From the NCBI GenBank assembly GCA_937876375.1, contig CALEHY010000009.1, forward strand, positions 186,001 through 250,000: a DNA stretch of 64,000 nucleotides, read 5' to 3'. The notes under the pieces are model-generated. The model made no database searches, was not told the origin of the DNA, and was given only the letters and a program-made list of their open reading frames with translations. A program made the translations under genes and the position numbers. The stretch comes from an uncultured Clostridia bacterium (GTDB taxonomy: Bacteria > Bacillota > Clostridia > Oscillospirales > Acutalibacteraceae). Of this stretch, positions 36,738 through 46,300 are shown in pieces. Every line of letters begins with the position of its first letter. Positions within the stretch are counted from its first letter, which is position 1.

Positions 36738-37181
36738 TTAAGCCTCTGTTACCTGAACTTTAATCTTTGCAATAATGCCTTGGTAAACCTTTACCTCAGC
36801 CTCGACAACACCGAAAGCCTTGATATCCTGCATAGAAATCTTGCGCTTGTCGATATCCTCTCCGATTTCCTTCTTAATCTGCTCTGCTACGTCCTTGGCT
36901 GTAATAGAGCCAAAGAGCTTGCCGTTAGCACCAGCCTTTGCAGTGAAGCTAAAGGTCTTGCCATCAATCTTATCCTTAACGATATTGGCAGCCTTAATCT
37001 CCTCTGCCTTGTGAAATTTCTTTGCGCTTTCCTTGTTATTGAAATCGTTCATTGCAGAAGCATTAGCCTCCACAGCAAGTCCCTTTGGGAACAAGAAATT
37101 GCGTGCATATCCATCACTTGTATTAACTAGGTCACCCTTTTTTCCAAGTGACTTTACGTCTGCTTTTAAAATAACCTTCAT
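36738..37181 (-). CDS. rplI: Ribosomal protein L9
   Basis: 50S protein bL9, 147 residues. The N-terminal 23S-binding domain starts [19 protein letters not shown] and has the [15 protein letters not shown] signature. A long central helix and the C-terminal domain ([16 protein letters not shown]) complete the standard form. Seventeen bases separate it from dnaB. Confidence 0.97.
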   Translation of the reverse strand: MKVILKADVKSLGKKGDLVNTSDGYARNFLFPKGLAVEANASAMNDFNNKESAKKFHKAEEIKAANIVKDKIDGKTFSFTAKAGANGKLFGSITAKDVAEQIKKEIGEDIDKRKISMQDIKAFGVVEAEVKVYQGIIAKIKVQVTEA

Positions 37182-37197
37182 AACTATTCTCCTATAA

Positions 37198-38973
37198 CTA
37201 TATTTCCATAAAGATTGGTAGTATCATTGGATTACGCTTTGTTTTTTCATACATAAGGCGTGAAATCTCATCACGAAGTTTCGTCTTGACACTATTCCAA
37301 TCGTGATATTTTTTATCATACTGTTCGTCAATAACTCGACAAGCTAAATCTCTAGCTTGTTCCATAAGCTCCTCATTATCTCGAACATAAACAAATCCTC
37401 GAGACACGATATCTGGACCAGATACAACATATCCACCATGTGCATCAATGGTTGCAACAACAATGATGATACCATCCTTTGACAAACGTTTTCTGTCATT
37501 GAGGACAATATTACCGACGTCACCAACACCGATACCATCAACATATATCTCACCACTAGGAACATTATCAAGTTTCTTGATACCATCATCGGAAAGCTCG
37601 ATACAATTACCGATTTCACCGATAAAGATATTTTCCTGTGGTATGCCCATAGAAACAGCTAAACCGGCATGCTTCATAAGATGCTTTTGCTCACCGTGAA
37701 CTGGTATAAAGAACTTTGGACGAACAAGTCCCATCATTAGCTTTAAATCCTCTTGGCAAGCGTGACCAGATACATGCACCTCGTACATTTTTTCATAAAT
37801 AACGGTGACGCCCTTTTTCATCAAAGCGTTGACAACATTGCCAACCATCTTCTCATTACCAGGGATTGGTGTAGCAGATATGATAACATAATCATTAGGG
37901 GTGATATTCACCTTTCTGTGATCATCAAATGCAATCTTTGTAAGAGCTGACATAGGCTCACCTTGAGAGCCAGTGGTAATGATAACCAGCTTGTCATCAG
38001 GATAATTCCTAATAGTATCGATAGAAATCAATATATTTTCAGGGATATCGAGATAGCCCAAATCAGATCCAACCTGAACAAGATTTTCAAGGCTACGACC
38101 AACTACAGCAACCTTTCTGCCACGAGCCTTTGCAACGTCCATAATTTGCTGAACACGATGAATGTTAGAAGCAAATGTAGCAACGATAATACGCTTGTTC
38201 TTTGCTTGACGGAACAATGTCTCAAAGCTTTCACCAACATTCTTCTCACTCATTGTATAGCCCGGACGCTCTGCATTGGTAGAATCAGACAACAGAGCTA
38301 GTACACCCTTTTTGCCGTATTCTGCAAATCTAGGCAAATCAATCATATCACCATCTACTGGTGTTGTGTCTATCTTAAAATCACCAGTTTGGATAACGAT
38401 ACCAGCTGGACAACGAATAGCAAGACCAACAGCATCTGGGATAGAATGATTAACATGGATAAGCTCGATATTGAATGAACCAAGTGTGATATTATCTCTA
38501 GGCTTAATCTCAACAAGCTTAACATTATTAATAATACCATGCTCCTCCAGCTTACCCTTAATAAGTCCGATAGTAAGCTTGGTAGCATAAACAGGGATAT
38601 TAACCTGTTTCAAAAGATAAGCAAGACCACCAATATGGTCCTCATGACCATGTGTGATAATGATTCCTCTTAACTTATCTTGACTATTCACAATATGTGT
38701 GAAATCTGGAATAACTAAATCTACACCAGGTAGCTCTGCAGTAGGAAAAGCAAGACCACAATCAACAAGGAACATATCGTTCTTGTACTCATATAGGGTC
38801 ATATTTTTTCCTATCTCGTTCATACCTCCTAGGAAAGAAATCTTGACCTTCTCCTTCTCTACTGGTGGGAGAACGACAGATTTCTTCGGTGCCTTTTTGT
38901 AGGTGTAGTAGCGACGCTTAGAATTCCGTTTTCTATTAGCGTTCTGTGATGGCACCTTATTCTCTTTTGCCAT
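37198..38973 (-). CDS. rnjA: Ribonuclease J
   Basis: Beta-CASP metallo-beta-lactamase nuclease acting in mRNA decay and rRNA maturation, with 5'-3' exo and endo activity. The start is taken as the ATG of MAKENKVPS, after GGAGG (a rather long 11-base spacing); longer frames include the SD. A basic N-terminal extension ([15 protein letters not shown]) precedes the catalytic domain; the zinc motif [10 protein letters not shown] is present, as are the beta-CASP segments [15 protein letters not shown] and [13 protein letters not shown], and IPVHGEQKH. It is the first gene of this operon. Confidence 0.95.
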   Translation of the reverse strand: MAKENKVPSQNANRKRNSKRRYYTYKKAPKKSVVLPPVEKEKVKISFLGGMNEIGKNMTLYEYKNDMFLVDCGLAFPTAELPGVDLVIPDFTHIVNSQDKLRGIIITHGHEDHIGGLAYLLKQVNIPVYATKLTIGLIKGKLEEHGIINNVKLVEIKPRDNITLGSFNIELIHVNHSIPDAVGLAIRCPAGIVIQTGDFKIDTTPVDGDMIDLPRFAEYGKKGVLALLSDSTNAERPGYTMSEKNVGESFETLFRQAKNKRIIVATFASNIHRVQQIMDVAKARGRKVAVVGRSLENLVQVGSDLGYLDIPENILISIDTIRNYPDDKLVIITTGSQGEPMSALTKIAFDDHRKVNITPNDYVIISATPIPGNEKMVGNVVNALMKKGVTVIYEKMYEVHVSGHACQEDLKLMMGLVRPKFFIPVHGEQKHLMKHAGLAVSMGIPQENIFIGEIGNCIELSDDGIKKLDNVPSGEIYVDGIGVGDVGNIVLNDRKRLSKDGIIIVVATIDAHGGYVVSGPDIVSRGFVYVRDNEELMEQARDLACRVIDEQYDKKYHDWNSVKTKLRDEISRLMYEKTKRNPMILPIFMEI

Positions 38974-39026
38974 TAAATAAAAAACCTCCATTAAATGTAT
39001 TTTTCCGAACAAGTATAGATAGATAT

Positions 39027-39055
39027 ATTTTAATTTATATTGTAGTCCTTGTCAA
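39027..39055 (-). promoter_or_regulatory. Promoter of rnjA-rplI-dnaB-tilS-ftsH
   Basis: Minus-strand TTGACA (39050-39055), 17-base spacer, TAAAAT (39027-39032). Confidence 0.7.
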
Positions 39056-39073
39056 GTGAAGAAATATTCTATA

Positions 39074-39102
39074 TTGATTATTACCCAATTAGATGGTAAA
39101 AT
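39074..39102 (+). promoter_or_regulatory. Promoter of rnhA
   Basis: TTGATT (39074-39079), 17-base spacer, TAAAAT (39097-39102), 30 bases before the rnhA ATG; divergent from the rnjA promoter. Confidence 0.6.
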
Positions 39103-39131
39103 ATACCTTGTAATTAACAAAGGGTGATAAA

Positions 39132-39569
39132 ATGAAAAAAATAAACATATACACCGATGGTGCTTGTAGTGGCAATCCTGGTCCTGGTGGATGGGGTGCT
39201 GTGTTAGTGTACAACAAGGTTGAAAAGGAGCTGTCAGGCTCTGATAAAGAAACTACTAACAATCGTATGGAGCTAACTGCTGTGATAGAAGCGTTGGCAG
39301 CGTTAAAGGAGCCATGTGAAGTAACACTAACTACAGACTCAAAATATGTATGTGACGCCATCAACAAAGAATGGGTATATGGCTGGAAAAAGAACAACTG
39401 GCGCAAGGCAGACAAAAAGCCGGCATTGAATGTTGACCTATGGGATAGGTTGCTTGCACTATTAGAAATGCACAAAGTAGAGTTCATTTGGGTCAAAGGT
39501 CACAACGGACACAAATATAACGAAATCTGTGACAAACTTGCCGTTGCAGAATATCAAAAACATCTATAA
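39132..39569 (+). CDS. rnhA: Ribonuclease HI
   Basis: Removes RNA from RNA:DNA hybrids. Starts [20 protein letters not shown] with the first catalytic Asp, then the Glu in [12 protein letters not shown], the Asp in TTDSKYV and the His/Asp end of [17 protein letters not shown]. All four DEDD residues are present, and the basic handle ([13 protein letters not shown]) marks the E. coli-like type. Length 145 is standard. The SD is AAAGGGTG. Confidence 0.97.
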   Translation: MKKINIYTDGACSGNPGPGGWGAVLVYNKVEKELSGSDKETTNNRMELTAVIEALAALKEPCEVTLTTDSKYVCDAINKEWVYGWKKNNWRKADKKPALNVDLWDRLLALLEMHKVEFIWVKGHNGHKYNEICDKLAVAEYQKHL

Positions 39570-39618
39570 TCATTCTATAACAGCAAATAATATATAAAAA
39601 GTCTTGAAAGGTACTCAT

Positions 39619-39960
39619 ATGCAAAACGAACAAGCTACAACTAGATATGAAATATGTGTTGGTTTCAATGATGGAGATACTAAAACACAAAAATTTTCTG
39701 AAGAAATATATGAAAAAATCATAATCAATGTCTGCAAGGGATACAAAATCTCATATTCGATAAGTAAAATGAGTGGTGGCTATATCCACGATGACGGAAC
39801 TTTTACAAAAGAAAATTCGGCATGCATAATGCTAATTGGTATTACCGACCAGCAGGCTGAGGAAATAGCGAAGGATTTGTGTGCATTCTTTAATCAAGAA
39901 AGTGTGCTAATATTAAAATCTGATGCTACATGCACATTCATTTCTGAAAAAATAATATAA
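39619..39960 (+). CDS. Conserved-looking small protein, function unknown
   Basis: A 113-residue soluble protein with no family recognised. The ATG at 39619 has GAAAGG seven bases before it; the longer frame begins at TTG. The sequence alternates strand-like and helix-like segments (YEICVGFND, ILIGITDQQAEEIAKDLCAFF) with no signal peptide or membrane helix, and ends at a strong terminator. Codon use is like its neighbours, so it is likely real. It could be co-transcribed with rnhA 50 bases upstream. Confidence 0.6.
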   Translation: MQNEQATTRYEICVGFNDGDTKTQKFSEEIYEKIIINVCKGYKISYSISKMSGGYIHDDGTFTKENSACIMLIGITDQQAEEIAKDLCAFFNQESVLILKSDATCTFISEKII

Positions 39961-39962
39961 CA

Positions 39963-40003
39963 AAAATCCACTGTAACGACGATTGTTACAGTGGATTTTA
40001 TTT
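39963..40003. terminator. Bidirectional terminator
   Basis: AAAATCCACTGTAAC / GTTACAGTGGATTTT perfect 15-base stem with 7-base loop (39963-39977, 39985-39999), T-rich on both sides. Confidence 0.9.
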
Positions 40004-43000
40004 ATTTTACGCTATAGCAAGTGTGAATAGTTATATCCTCATTTTGTACAGCAATCTTACTACCAGAGGTATACACAGTATCTCCTATTTCAAATCCAGC
40101 AATGTTATAGAACGGAATAGCTCTTGCTGTCACGCTTGTATCAGAGATAATGTATCCATTGTCGGTTATTTCTAGCTCTGTGCCCACAGCGACATAAACA
40201 GAAGATACGACCTTGTTTGAGTTATCGAGCAAGGTAACCTTTGTCATCTGTGACAGCTCATCTTCATCAGTTACAGCATAGGCAATAATAGTTGCATCCT
40301 CTGTAACAGAATAGCTAATATCATCAGTATCTCTAGCGATTACAGAATATTTATCGCCAACAATTGACACCCATTTGAAGACATTTGTCTTGCTTGGAAT
40401 AACAGCACTGAACAAATCCTCAAATCTATAGGTTAGCTCCTCAGTAGATACAACCTCACCATCAAGCTGAAGCTGATAGGTAATATTTATCTTCTTGCGA
40501 CCAAGCTGATTTGTTGCTGTTGTAATAGCAGAGGTATATGCATCAATTTCCTCTCTTGTCGATGATACTGTAACTACATTTGACTGCAAAACAGTGAGTA
40601 GATTATCTCTATCCTCTTGTGGATATTTTTCGGTATCAGCAAGGCAATCATTTGCAATAGCAACAGCTATGTTATATGCTGAAACGTCCTCACCCTGTGT
40701 TTCGATAAGAGTATATGTCGCACTAGAGGTAACTGCTGTTATATCACCCCAAGAATAAGTGTAGATATAATCGCCATATATTCCATCAGCTGGCTTTTCT
40801 GGGGCAAGCGCTAATACAGCATCAGCTGTTGTTCCCTCATCTAGATTGAGTGTTTTTAGCTCTGTTCCATCAATATCAGCAAATGTGATGATAAAGCCCT
40901 TTTTCAAACCTTTGTATGCATTTTCTATATTAGTTACTAGCGCATTAATCTCATCATCATTAGTAGAATAACTATTATTAACTAAATCAGCCATTTTTAA
41001 CTGACCATTTTGATATGCTGTGATAAATGCATTAGCAGAAGACTCAGAATATTTGTTCTTCAAATCATAATCGTTAAATGTTGTGCTGTAAGCTGATAGC
41101 TTTGAACGAAGATTTGAATATGCTGTGCTACGCTGTGGCTGTGCTGAACGAAGATCAGAAATCAGTGATCTCATCTTGTCATTACAAGCAGTAGCAGTTT
41201 GGTCAACATTGTTGTCCCAATCATATTCTGTTACAAAGTTAAAATCAGCAAGTGCATCATACTTTTCAAGGACATTAGATAGTCCACCCTCTTTGTAATT
41301 CTCAACATTAAGTAGTGGTGCCTTGAAATTAGCCATTGTATCGAGAACAGCTTTGTAGTTAATTACATACAGAGGATTTTCGACTTCATTTTTATTAATA
41401 CCATTCTTGTCGCCCTCTGATCCGACAAAATTCTTTGAATGACTATCACCCTCATCATAATATGGGTCATCATTATTAGTAAACAAGAAGCCCCATGTCA
41501 ATCCCTTGACAGTTCTAACATATTCGCCAGATTCGAAGCTATCACCATCAAAGAATAGTCTATTAGCAAAATAATACTTGTACTCACCCTTAGAGCTACC
41601 ACGAGAAATCTTGTAGAATGAGTCAACATCATTGTACTGATAGTTCAAATCACTAGCTGTTTTGCCAAAATAGCATTTTAGATAGTTAAGGTTGCCCTCA
41701 GTACCACGCCAGTTTTCGTTCAAATACATTCCTTGTGATTTGCCAGTAACACATGCATAGAATGTCCACATATTTAGCTGACCACCGAATGCTCCACCCT
41801 TCCACAAACGCTCTAGGAACATAACAGGGATAGATGGGTCAGTGCCATCATATACCATAACAGCACTAGGTCTGAATATAGCAGGCTGAACAGTATTCTT
41901 GTTTGAGCCAACATATACACCCTGCTCTTCGCCCCACAAAGTGTATGAGTCGTAATCTACTGATGAAACACGAAGAAGATTTGTACAAGCATTAGCGTAG
42001 CTATATCCCATACCGTTGTCGCTATCATCCTTAAACGATGACAATGCAGGTGTGTAAGATACCTTTTCCCACTTTTTCATCAATTTCATATTATTAACTA
42101 GCTGGCTAGTAGCAGAGTAAAGCTTTATTTTATCTACTGTAGCACCACCATAGTTAACAGCATCCAGGTATCTATTAGCAAGAACATATGAATCATAAGC
42201 CTTTTTGGTATTAGTGTACCAGTAGTTCAACTTCATCTTATTTTCGAAGTCAACAACAGCATTTTTCAAATCATAGATAGAAACAGAATTTATTATAGCA
42301 TCTTGATTACGCTCCTCGTATTCAGTAATACTATGATTATAAATTCTAACGTCCTTCATATATCCAGTGTATGCATCATCGTTATATGAAGATGCACCGA
42401 ACACGATATATCCATTTCTAACGAATTCGTTATACAAAGACTGATTAATTATATTAATATTTGAGATATATCCAGACTGCTTGCCATCTTTATATACATA
42501 CAAAAAGCATGTGTCGATAACAATAGTGTATCTGTGCCATTCGTTATCAGCATTACCAATGGAAAGTGCATCAGTCTCGTTATTGTTAAAGTTCAAGTTC
42601 TTAATACGAACGTTACCATTTACAGCAGTGTAAAGATATGAGCCATCACCACCAGAATATGGGTTGCAGGTTGTAATCTCAAAATATCTCTGCCAGCTGT
42701 CATATTTCGCTGTATCCTTTGCCATAAAGCTGATAGTGATACCATCAACATACTGTGGATCAGGAATAATATCGCTAAACTTAACCTTTAGATAATTCTG
42801 CTTGTTGTTATCAGCATTAAAATGAACAGCATTCTCTTCTGTTGACCATTCAGGAATGTTGCCATTTGGCTGCAAATTACCAGTACCAATCTCGTTAGTA
42901 GTAGCATCAGAAACAAAGTAATTAGCAACAAGGCTAGTTGTGGCGGCATTTGCTGGCATAACAGAAACGCAAAATGCTGTGGTAAACACAAGCACAGCAG

Positions 43001-43046
43001 ATACCATCAAAGAAACAACTCTCTTGTATAAACTATTCATTCTCAT
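40002..43046 (-). CDS. Large secreted modular protein with LamG-like domain
   Basis: Secreted protein of 1014 residues; signal peptide 1-34 with a likely ANA|A site. A LamG/concanavalin-like domain covers about 36-235 (FSDIIPDPQYVDGITISFMA, EWHRYTIVIDT, GYMKDVRIYNHSI). An uncharacterised region of about 250-640 follows (PLYVINYKAVLDTM is shared with the neighbouring giant protein). The C-terminal module chain is helical FIVAR-like segments, a FIITFADIDGTELKTL beta repeat (about 717), another helical segment (789-850), an ITYQLQLDG domain (855-930) and a terminal beta domain. No LPXTG, dockerin or SLH repeat is visible. Attachment to cell-surface or environmental polysaccharide is likely but not shown. 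Confidence 0.75.
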   Translation of the reverse strand: MRMNSLYKRVVSLMVSAVLVFTTAFCVSVMPANAATTSLVANYFVSDATTNEIGTGNLQPNGNIPEWSTEENAVHFNADNNKQNYLKVKFSDIIPDPQYVDGITISFMAKDTAKYDSWQRYFEITTCNPYSGGDGSYLYTAVNGNVRIKNLNFNNNETDALSIGNADNEWHRYTIVIDTCFLYVYKDGKQSGYISNINIINQSLYNEFVRNGYIVFGASSYNDDAYTGYMKDVRIYNHSITEYEERNQDAIINSVSIYDLKNAVVDFENKMKLNYWYTNTKKAYDSYVLANRYLDAVNYGGATVDKIKLYSATSQLVNNMKLMKKWEKVSYTPALSSFKDDSDNGMGYSYANACTNLLRVSSVDYDSYTLWGEEQGVYVGSNKNTVQPAIFRPSAVMVYDGTDPSIPVMFLERLWKGGAFGGQLNMWTFYACVTGKSQGMYLNENWRGTEGNLNYLKCYFGKTASDLNYQYNDVDSFYKISRGSSKGEYKYYFANRLFFDGDSFESGEYVRTVKGLTWGFLFTNNDDPYYDEGDSHSKNFVGSEGDKNGINKNEVENPLYVINYKAVLDTMANFKAPLLNVENYKEGGLSNVLEKYDALADFNFVTEYDWDNNVDQTATACNDKMRSLISDLRSAQPQRSTAYSNLRSKLSAYSTTFNDYDLKNKYSESSANAFITAYQNGQLKMADLVNNSYSTNDDEINALVTNIENAYKGLKKGFIITFADIDGTELKTLNLDEGTTADAVLALAPEKPADGIYGDYIYTYSWGDITAVTSSATYTLIETQGEDVSAYNIAVAIANDCLADTEKYPQEDRDNLLTVLQSNVVTVSSTREEIDAYTSAITTATNQLGRKKINITYQLQLDGEVVSTEELTYRFEDLFSAVIPSKTNVFKWVSIVGDKYSVIARDTDDISYSVTEDATIIAYAVTDEDELSQMTKVTLLDNSNKVVSSVYVAVGTELEITDNGYIISDTSVTARAIPFYNIAGFEIGDTVYTSGSKIAVQNEDITIHTCYSVK

Positions 43047-43120
43047 AGCAATACCTCAAATAATTTAATATATTATAAATATACTAAATTGTCCTTACAA
43101 AGTCAATAGATTTGTAAATA

Positions 43121-43152
43121 AATAGACCTCGTGTTTCCACGAGGTCTATTTT
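43121..43152 (-). terminator. Terminator after the 46-residue peptide gene
   Basis: AATAGACCTCGTG / CACGAGGTCTATT perfect stem (43121-43133, 43138-43150), loop TTTC; minus-strand 3' side TTTATTT. Confidence 0.85.
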
Positions 43153-43160
43153 AAAATATT

Positions 43161-43301
43161 TTAGAAATCAATAACATTATCGCCTTCATCAAGACCACCC
43201 TTATCATCTGGATAGTAATCAGATAAGGTCATAACCTGTGATGAAAGATAAAATTTTTCGATATCCACTTCTGGAGTGGTATAAGACTTTTTAATCATCA
43301 T
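43161..43301 (-). CDS. Small 46-residue peptide between two giant secreted proteins
   Basis: An unlisted short gene with a strong SD (AAAGGAGGG) before ATG ATG. It encodes 46 residues: a short basic start (MMIKKSYTTPEVDIEKF), a central YLSSQVMTLSDYY, and an acidic Gly/Asp tail (DDKGGLDEGDNVIDF). There is no signal peptide or Cys. It starts 16 bases after the stop of the 2238-residue GH43 protein, so it is the last gene of that transcript. Short peptides of the form KxYxxPEVxxxxF with acidic tails are frequent as hypothetical proteins in gut Clostridia and Bacteroidetes (general knowledge, not searched); none has a role I can name. RBS quality and position argue that it is translated. Confidence 0.65.
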   Translation of the reverse strand: MMIKKSYTTPEVDIEKFYLSSQVMTLSDYYPDDKGGLDEGDNVIDF

Positions 43302-43317
43302 TGTACCCTCCTTTTGA

Positions 43318-46300
43318 TTATTCATTTACAACATATACGTTTGTAGCATCTGTGCTGTAATATACAGTTGGATCATCATCGTAAATTACATATGATAGAA
43401 TACCAAATGTCTTTACTGCTGAAGTTGCTTTTACATTTAGTGTAAATGAGAACTGGTCGTCGGTATCAGTAGTATTTGTTGCCTGATACTTGTTGCCTTT
43501 TGTTTGAATTTCTTTAGCAGTAAACACCTTGTTTTCTTCTGTTGAAGTAAGGATTACAAGACCTTGTTCCTTAATTGTTCTATCACCCATAAATGATGAA
43601 GCTGCTACTCTAACCTTACGAGTTGAAGGCTCAAATTTTGCAAATGTGATAATTGAACCAGTGAGTTTTGTTTCTTGTTCAATTTCCTCAGTTGTAATTG
43701 TTATAGTAGTTGTAGCACGGAATGTATATGTTTCGCCTTGTGCTACTGGAACACCATTTACTAGCCATACAACCTCTTTTTCAGCTGTTAGTGTAATCTT
43801 TTCATCCCACAAAGGATAAACAGTAGTTGTTGTACCCTCAAATGTTGGTTTACCTTCACTCTCTTGTGCAATACTTACAACAATAGGTGTAACGCTTTCA
43901 TATACTGGAGCGAGGTTAACATCACGAGTTACAGTGTACTCACTGCCGATATTATTTGTGCCAACCTTGTAACCAGTAATATTGTAGCAAGGAGTCTTGA
44001 TAGGTGTAATCTTCTGTCCCTTATATGATACAGAACCATCTGTACTATCTACTGTAATAGTATCTCCATCGTTAACATATAGAACACCAGAAATTCTGCC
44101 ACCCTTTGTGTAAACAGCAACTACATGAGAGTCAACACGCTCTGTTGTGTCGGCAACATATGCAGTGAATGTTGTGTTATCAGTAACAACAACCTTGATT
44201 GAATTTCTGTTCTCAGCTAGACCAGTATCCTTATCATCAATTGTTCTAGTCCACTTGTATACAGAGCCAACACCTGTAGGTACTTCAAGATCAATTTCTG
44301 TGCCATACTCTACATCATTGTATGTTGTTGTTTCAACTGGACTTCCTGGAACTTCGTAGTTGAAAATTACAGTAAATGCGTTCAACTTAAGAAGGCTAGC
44401 AGATGAAAGAATTGCTTCAATCTTTGCCTTAATAAATGCTTCTGACTTCGTGCTGTCACCAGAGGTAACACCAGCAGTAATAGCATCGATTGCATCAGAG
44501 TAATCATCGATAGAATCAGAAGTGTACTTTTCGGTGTTAGCGATATTAGTATTAGCATCAATAACAGCTGCATCATAAGCTGACCAATCCTGTGTATCAT
44601 ATACCATACCACCTAGCTCGTTACAACCGTTTACACAACGATACATTGTATAACCATTTGCATCGCCATCAGCATCAGTATGAACAGCTTCACCAGTGTA
44701 AGAATGATCCTTCATAGGAATAACTTCCTGTGCAACATTAATATCACCGCATCTGTCACAGTGTGAGCCCTCTGTAAGACCAGTAGCGATACATGTTGGC
44801 TCTACTCTAGCATCTGTTACATTGTTGTGTCCAAGTGCCTTGTGTGACTTTGACCAAATCTTAATAGAATCAATAACAATATAGTCTTGACCACTAGAGA
44901 AATACTGATCAATCTTAATTGCATTTGTACTAATATTTTCTGCAGTAAGAGTAAAGCTAATTCTACTATCAGAATCATTTCCAGCGTCTCTACCAATGAA
45001 ACTTGTAGTTGTATTAATATCGTGATTATCCTTTATATCTCTACCAACCATAGTAAAGTACTCATCAGTATCAGTATAGTTGTTGTGATATTGAACCTTT
45101 ACATAAGATCTGTTTGTATAGTGAGTATGAGCATAACCAGAAATCTCAATTCTATCTAGTTCAGTAACATCGATTGGTAAATTGAATGAGTATTTATCAG
45201 TCTTTTGACCATAAGAATGGATATAAATATGCTGGTTAAACAATGATTTTACAACGTCATAATGCTGCGAACCACTCTTACCTGAGCCATCATTTGTAAG
45301 GGTGCTATTTGTAAATACAGATAGCTGAATACCCTCATTTGAATATAGATCGATAGGATCCTCGATATAATCACAGTTGTCACAAGCATTTGCCTGCTTT
45401 GCATTGTCAAGACATGTTGCAGGGATAACAGTCTGCTTTAATGTATGACCAGTTGCTGGTACCTCGATAGTCTCGATAGCAGCAATCTTATCCTTGCTGT
45501 CGCAGAAGTCATTTGTACAATATGTTACCAAATCATATGATCCAGCCTCTGTACATGTTGGAGCAACATAGTTCTCCTGAACTGGGTCAACAGTGTTATG
45601 TCCCTTTGCGTCTGTGAAATCACTGAAGTAGAAATAGCCACAATCAACGCAGGTATAAGATGTGTAACCTCTGTTCAAGCAAGTTGGCTCAACAACATCT
45701 GGAGTAAACTCTGTACAAGCGTTCTCCTCTACGAAATCGCAACGAGTACAATCACGAGTATGAACACCATGACCATCAGATACATACTCAACATTAGTAT
45801 AATCATGGCCAAGAGCATCCTCAAAATTACCCTGGTATGAATAACCACAACCATCTTTACAGGTAAACTCAGTATATCCGTCCTCTGTACATGTTGGAGC
45901 AACAACTCTCTCATTAAATGCTGTATGAGGAGTAGTTGTATCAGTTACTGTATATGTAGCATTAGCAGTAGCTGCTACGATAGCAGGAGTCCAAGAATAT
46001 ACATGCTCACCCTCGATATCCTTGTAGTTATCTGGGAGCTGTGGAGGAGTTGGCATTTCATTCTCCTCTACATCCTGTGTATCAAGAACAGTGCCCTCTT
46101 CATCAACAAATGTGATTGTGAAAGTAGTTGCACCAGTCTTTGGTAGTACACGAGTTACAGTACCACCACAAGCACATGTTGCTGTTGCATAACCATTCTC
46201 TCTTTCAGTAGGCTCAACAGTTGTTACATACTCGCCAAACTTACAAGCCTCTGTATGAGTTGCACCACAATCTCTTGAGCAAGATGCAGTGTGCTCATAT

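Noticed and set aside
43161..43301. A RiPP cluster around the 46-residue peptide
   Set aside because: No radical-SAM, LanM, YcaO, protease or dedicated exporter gene is nearby, so a modified peptide product is not supported.
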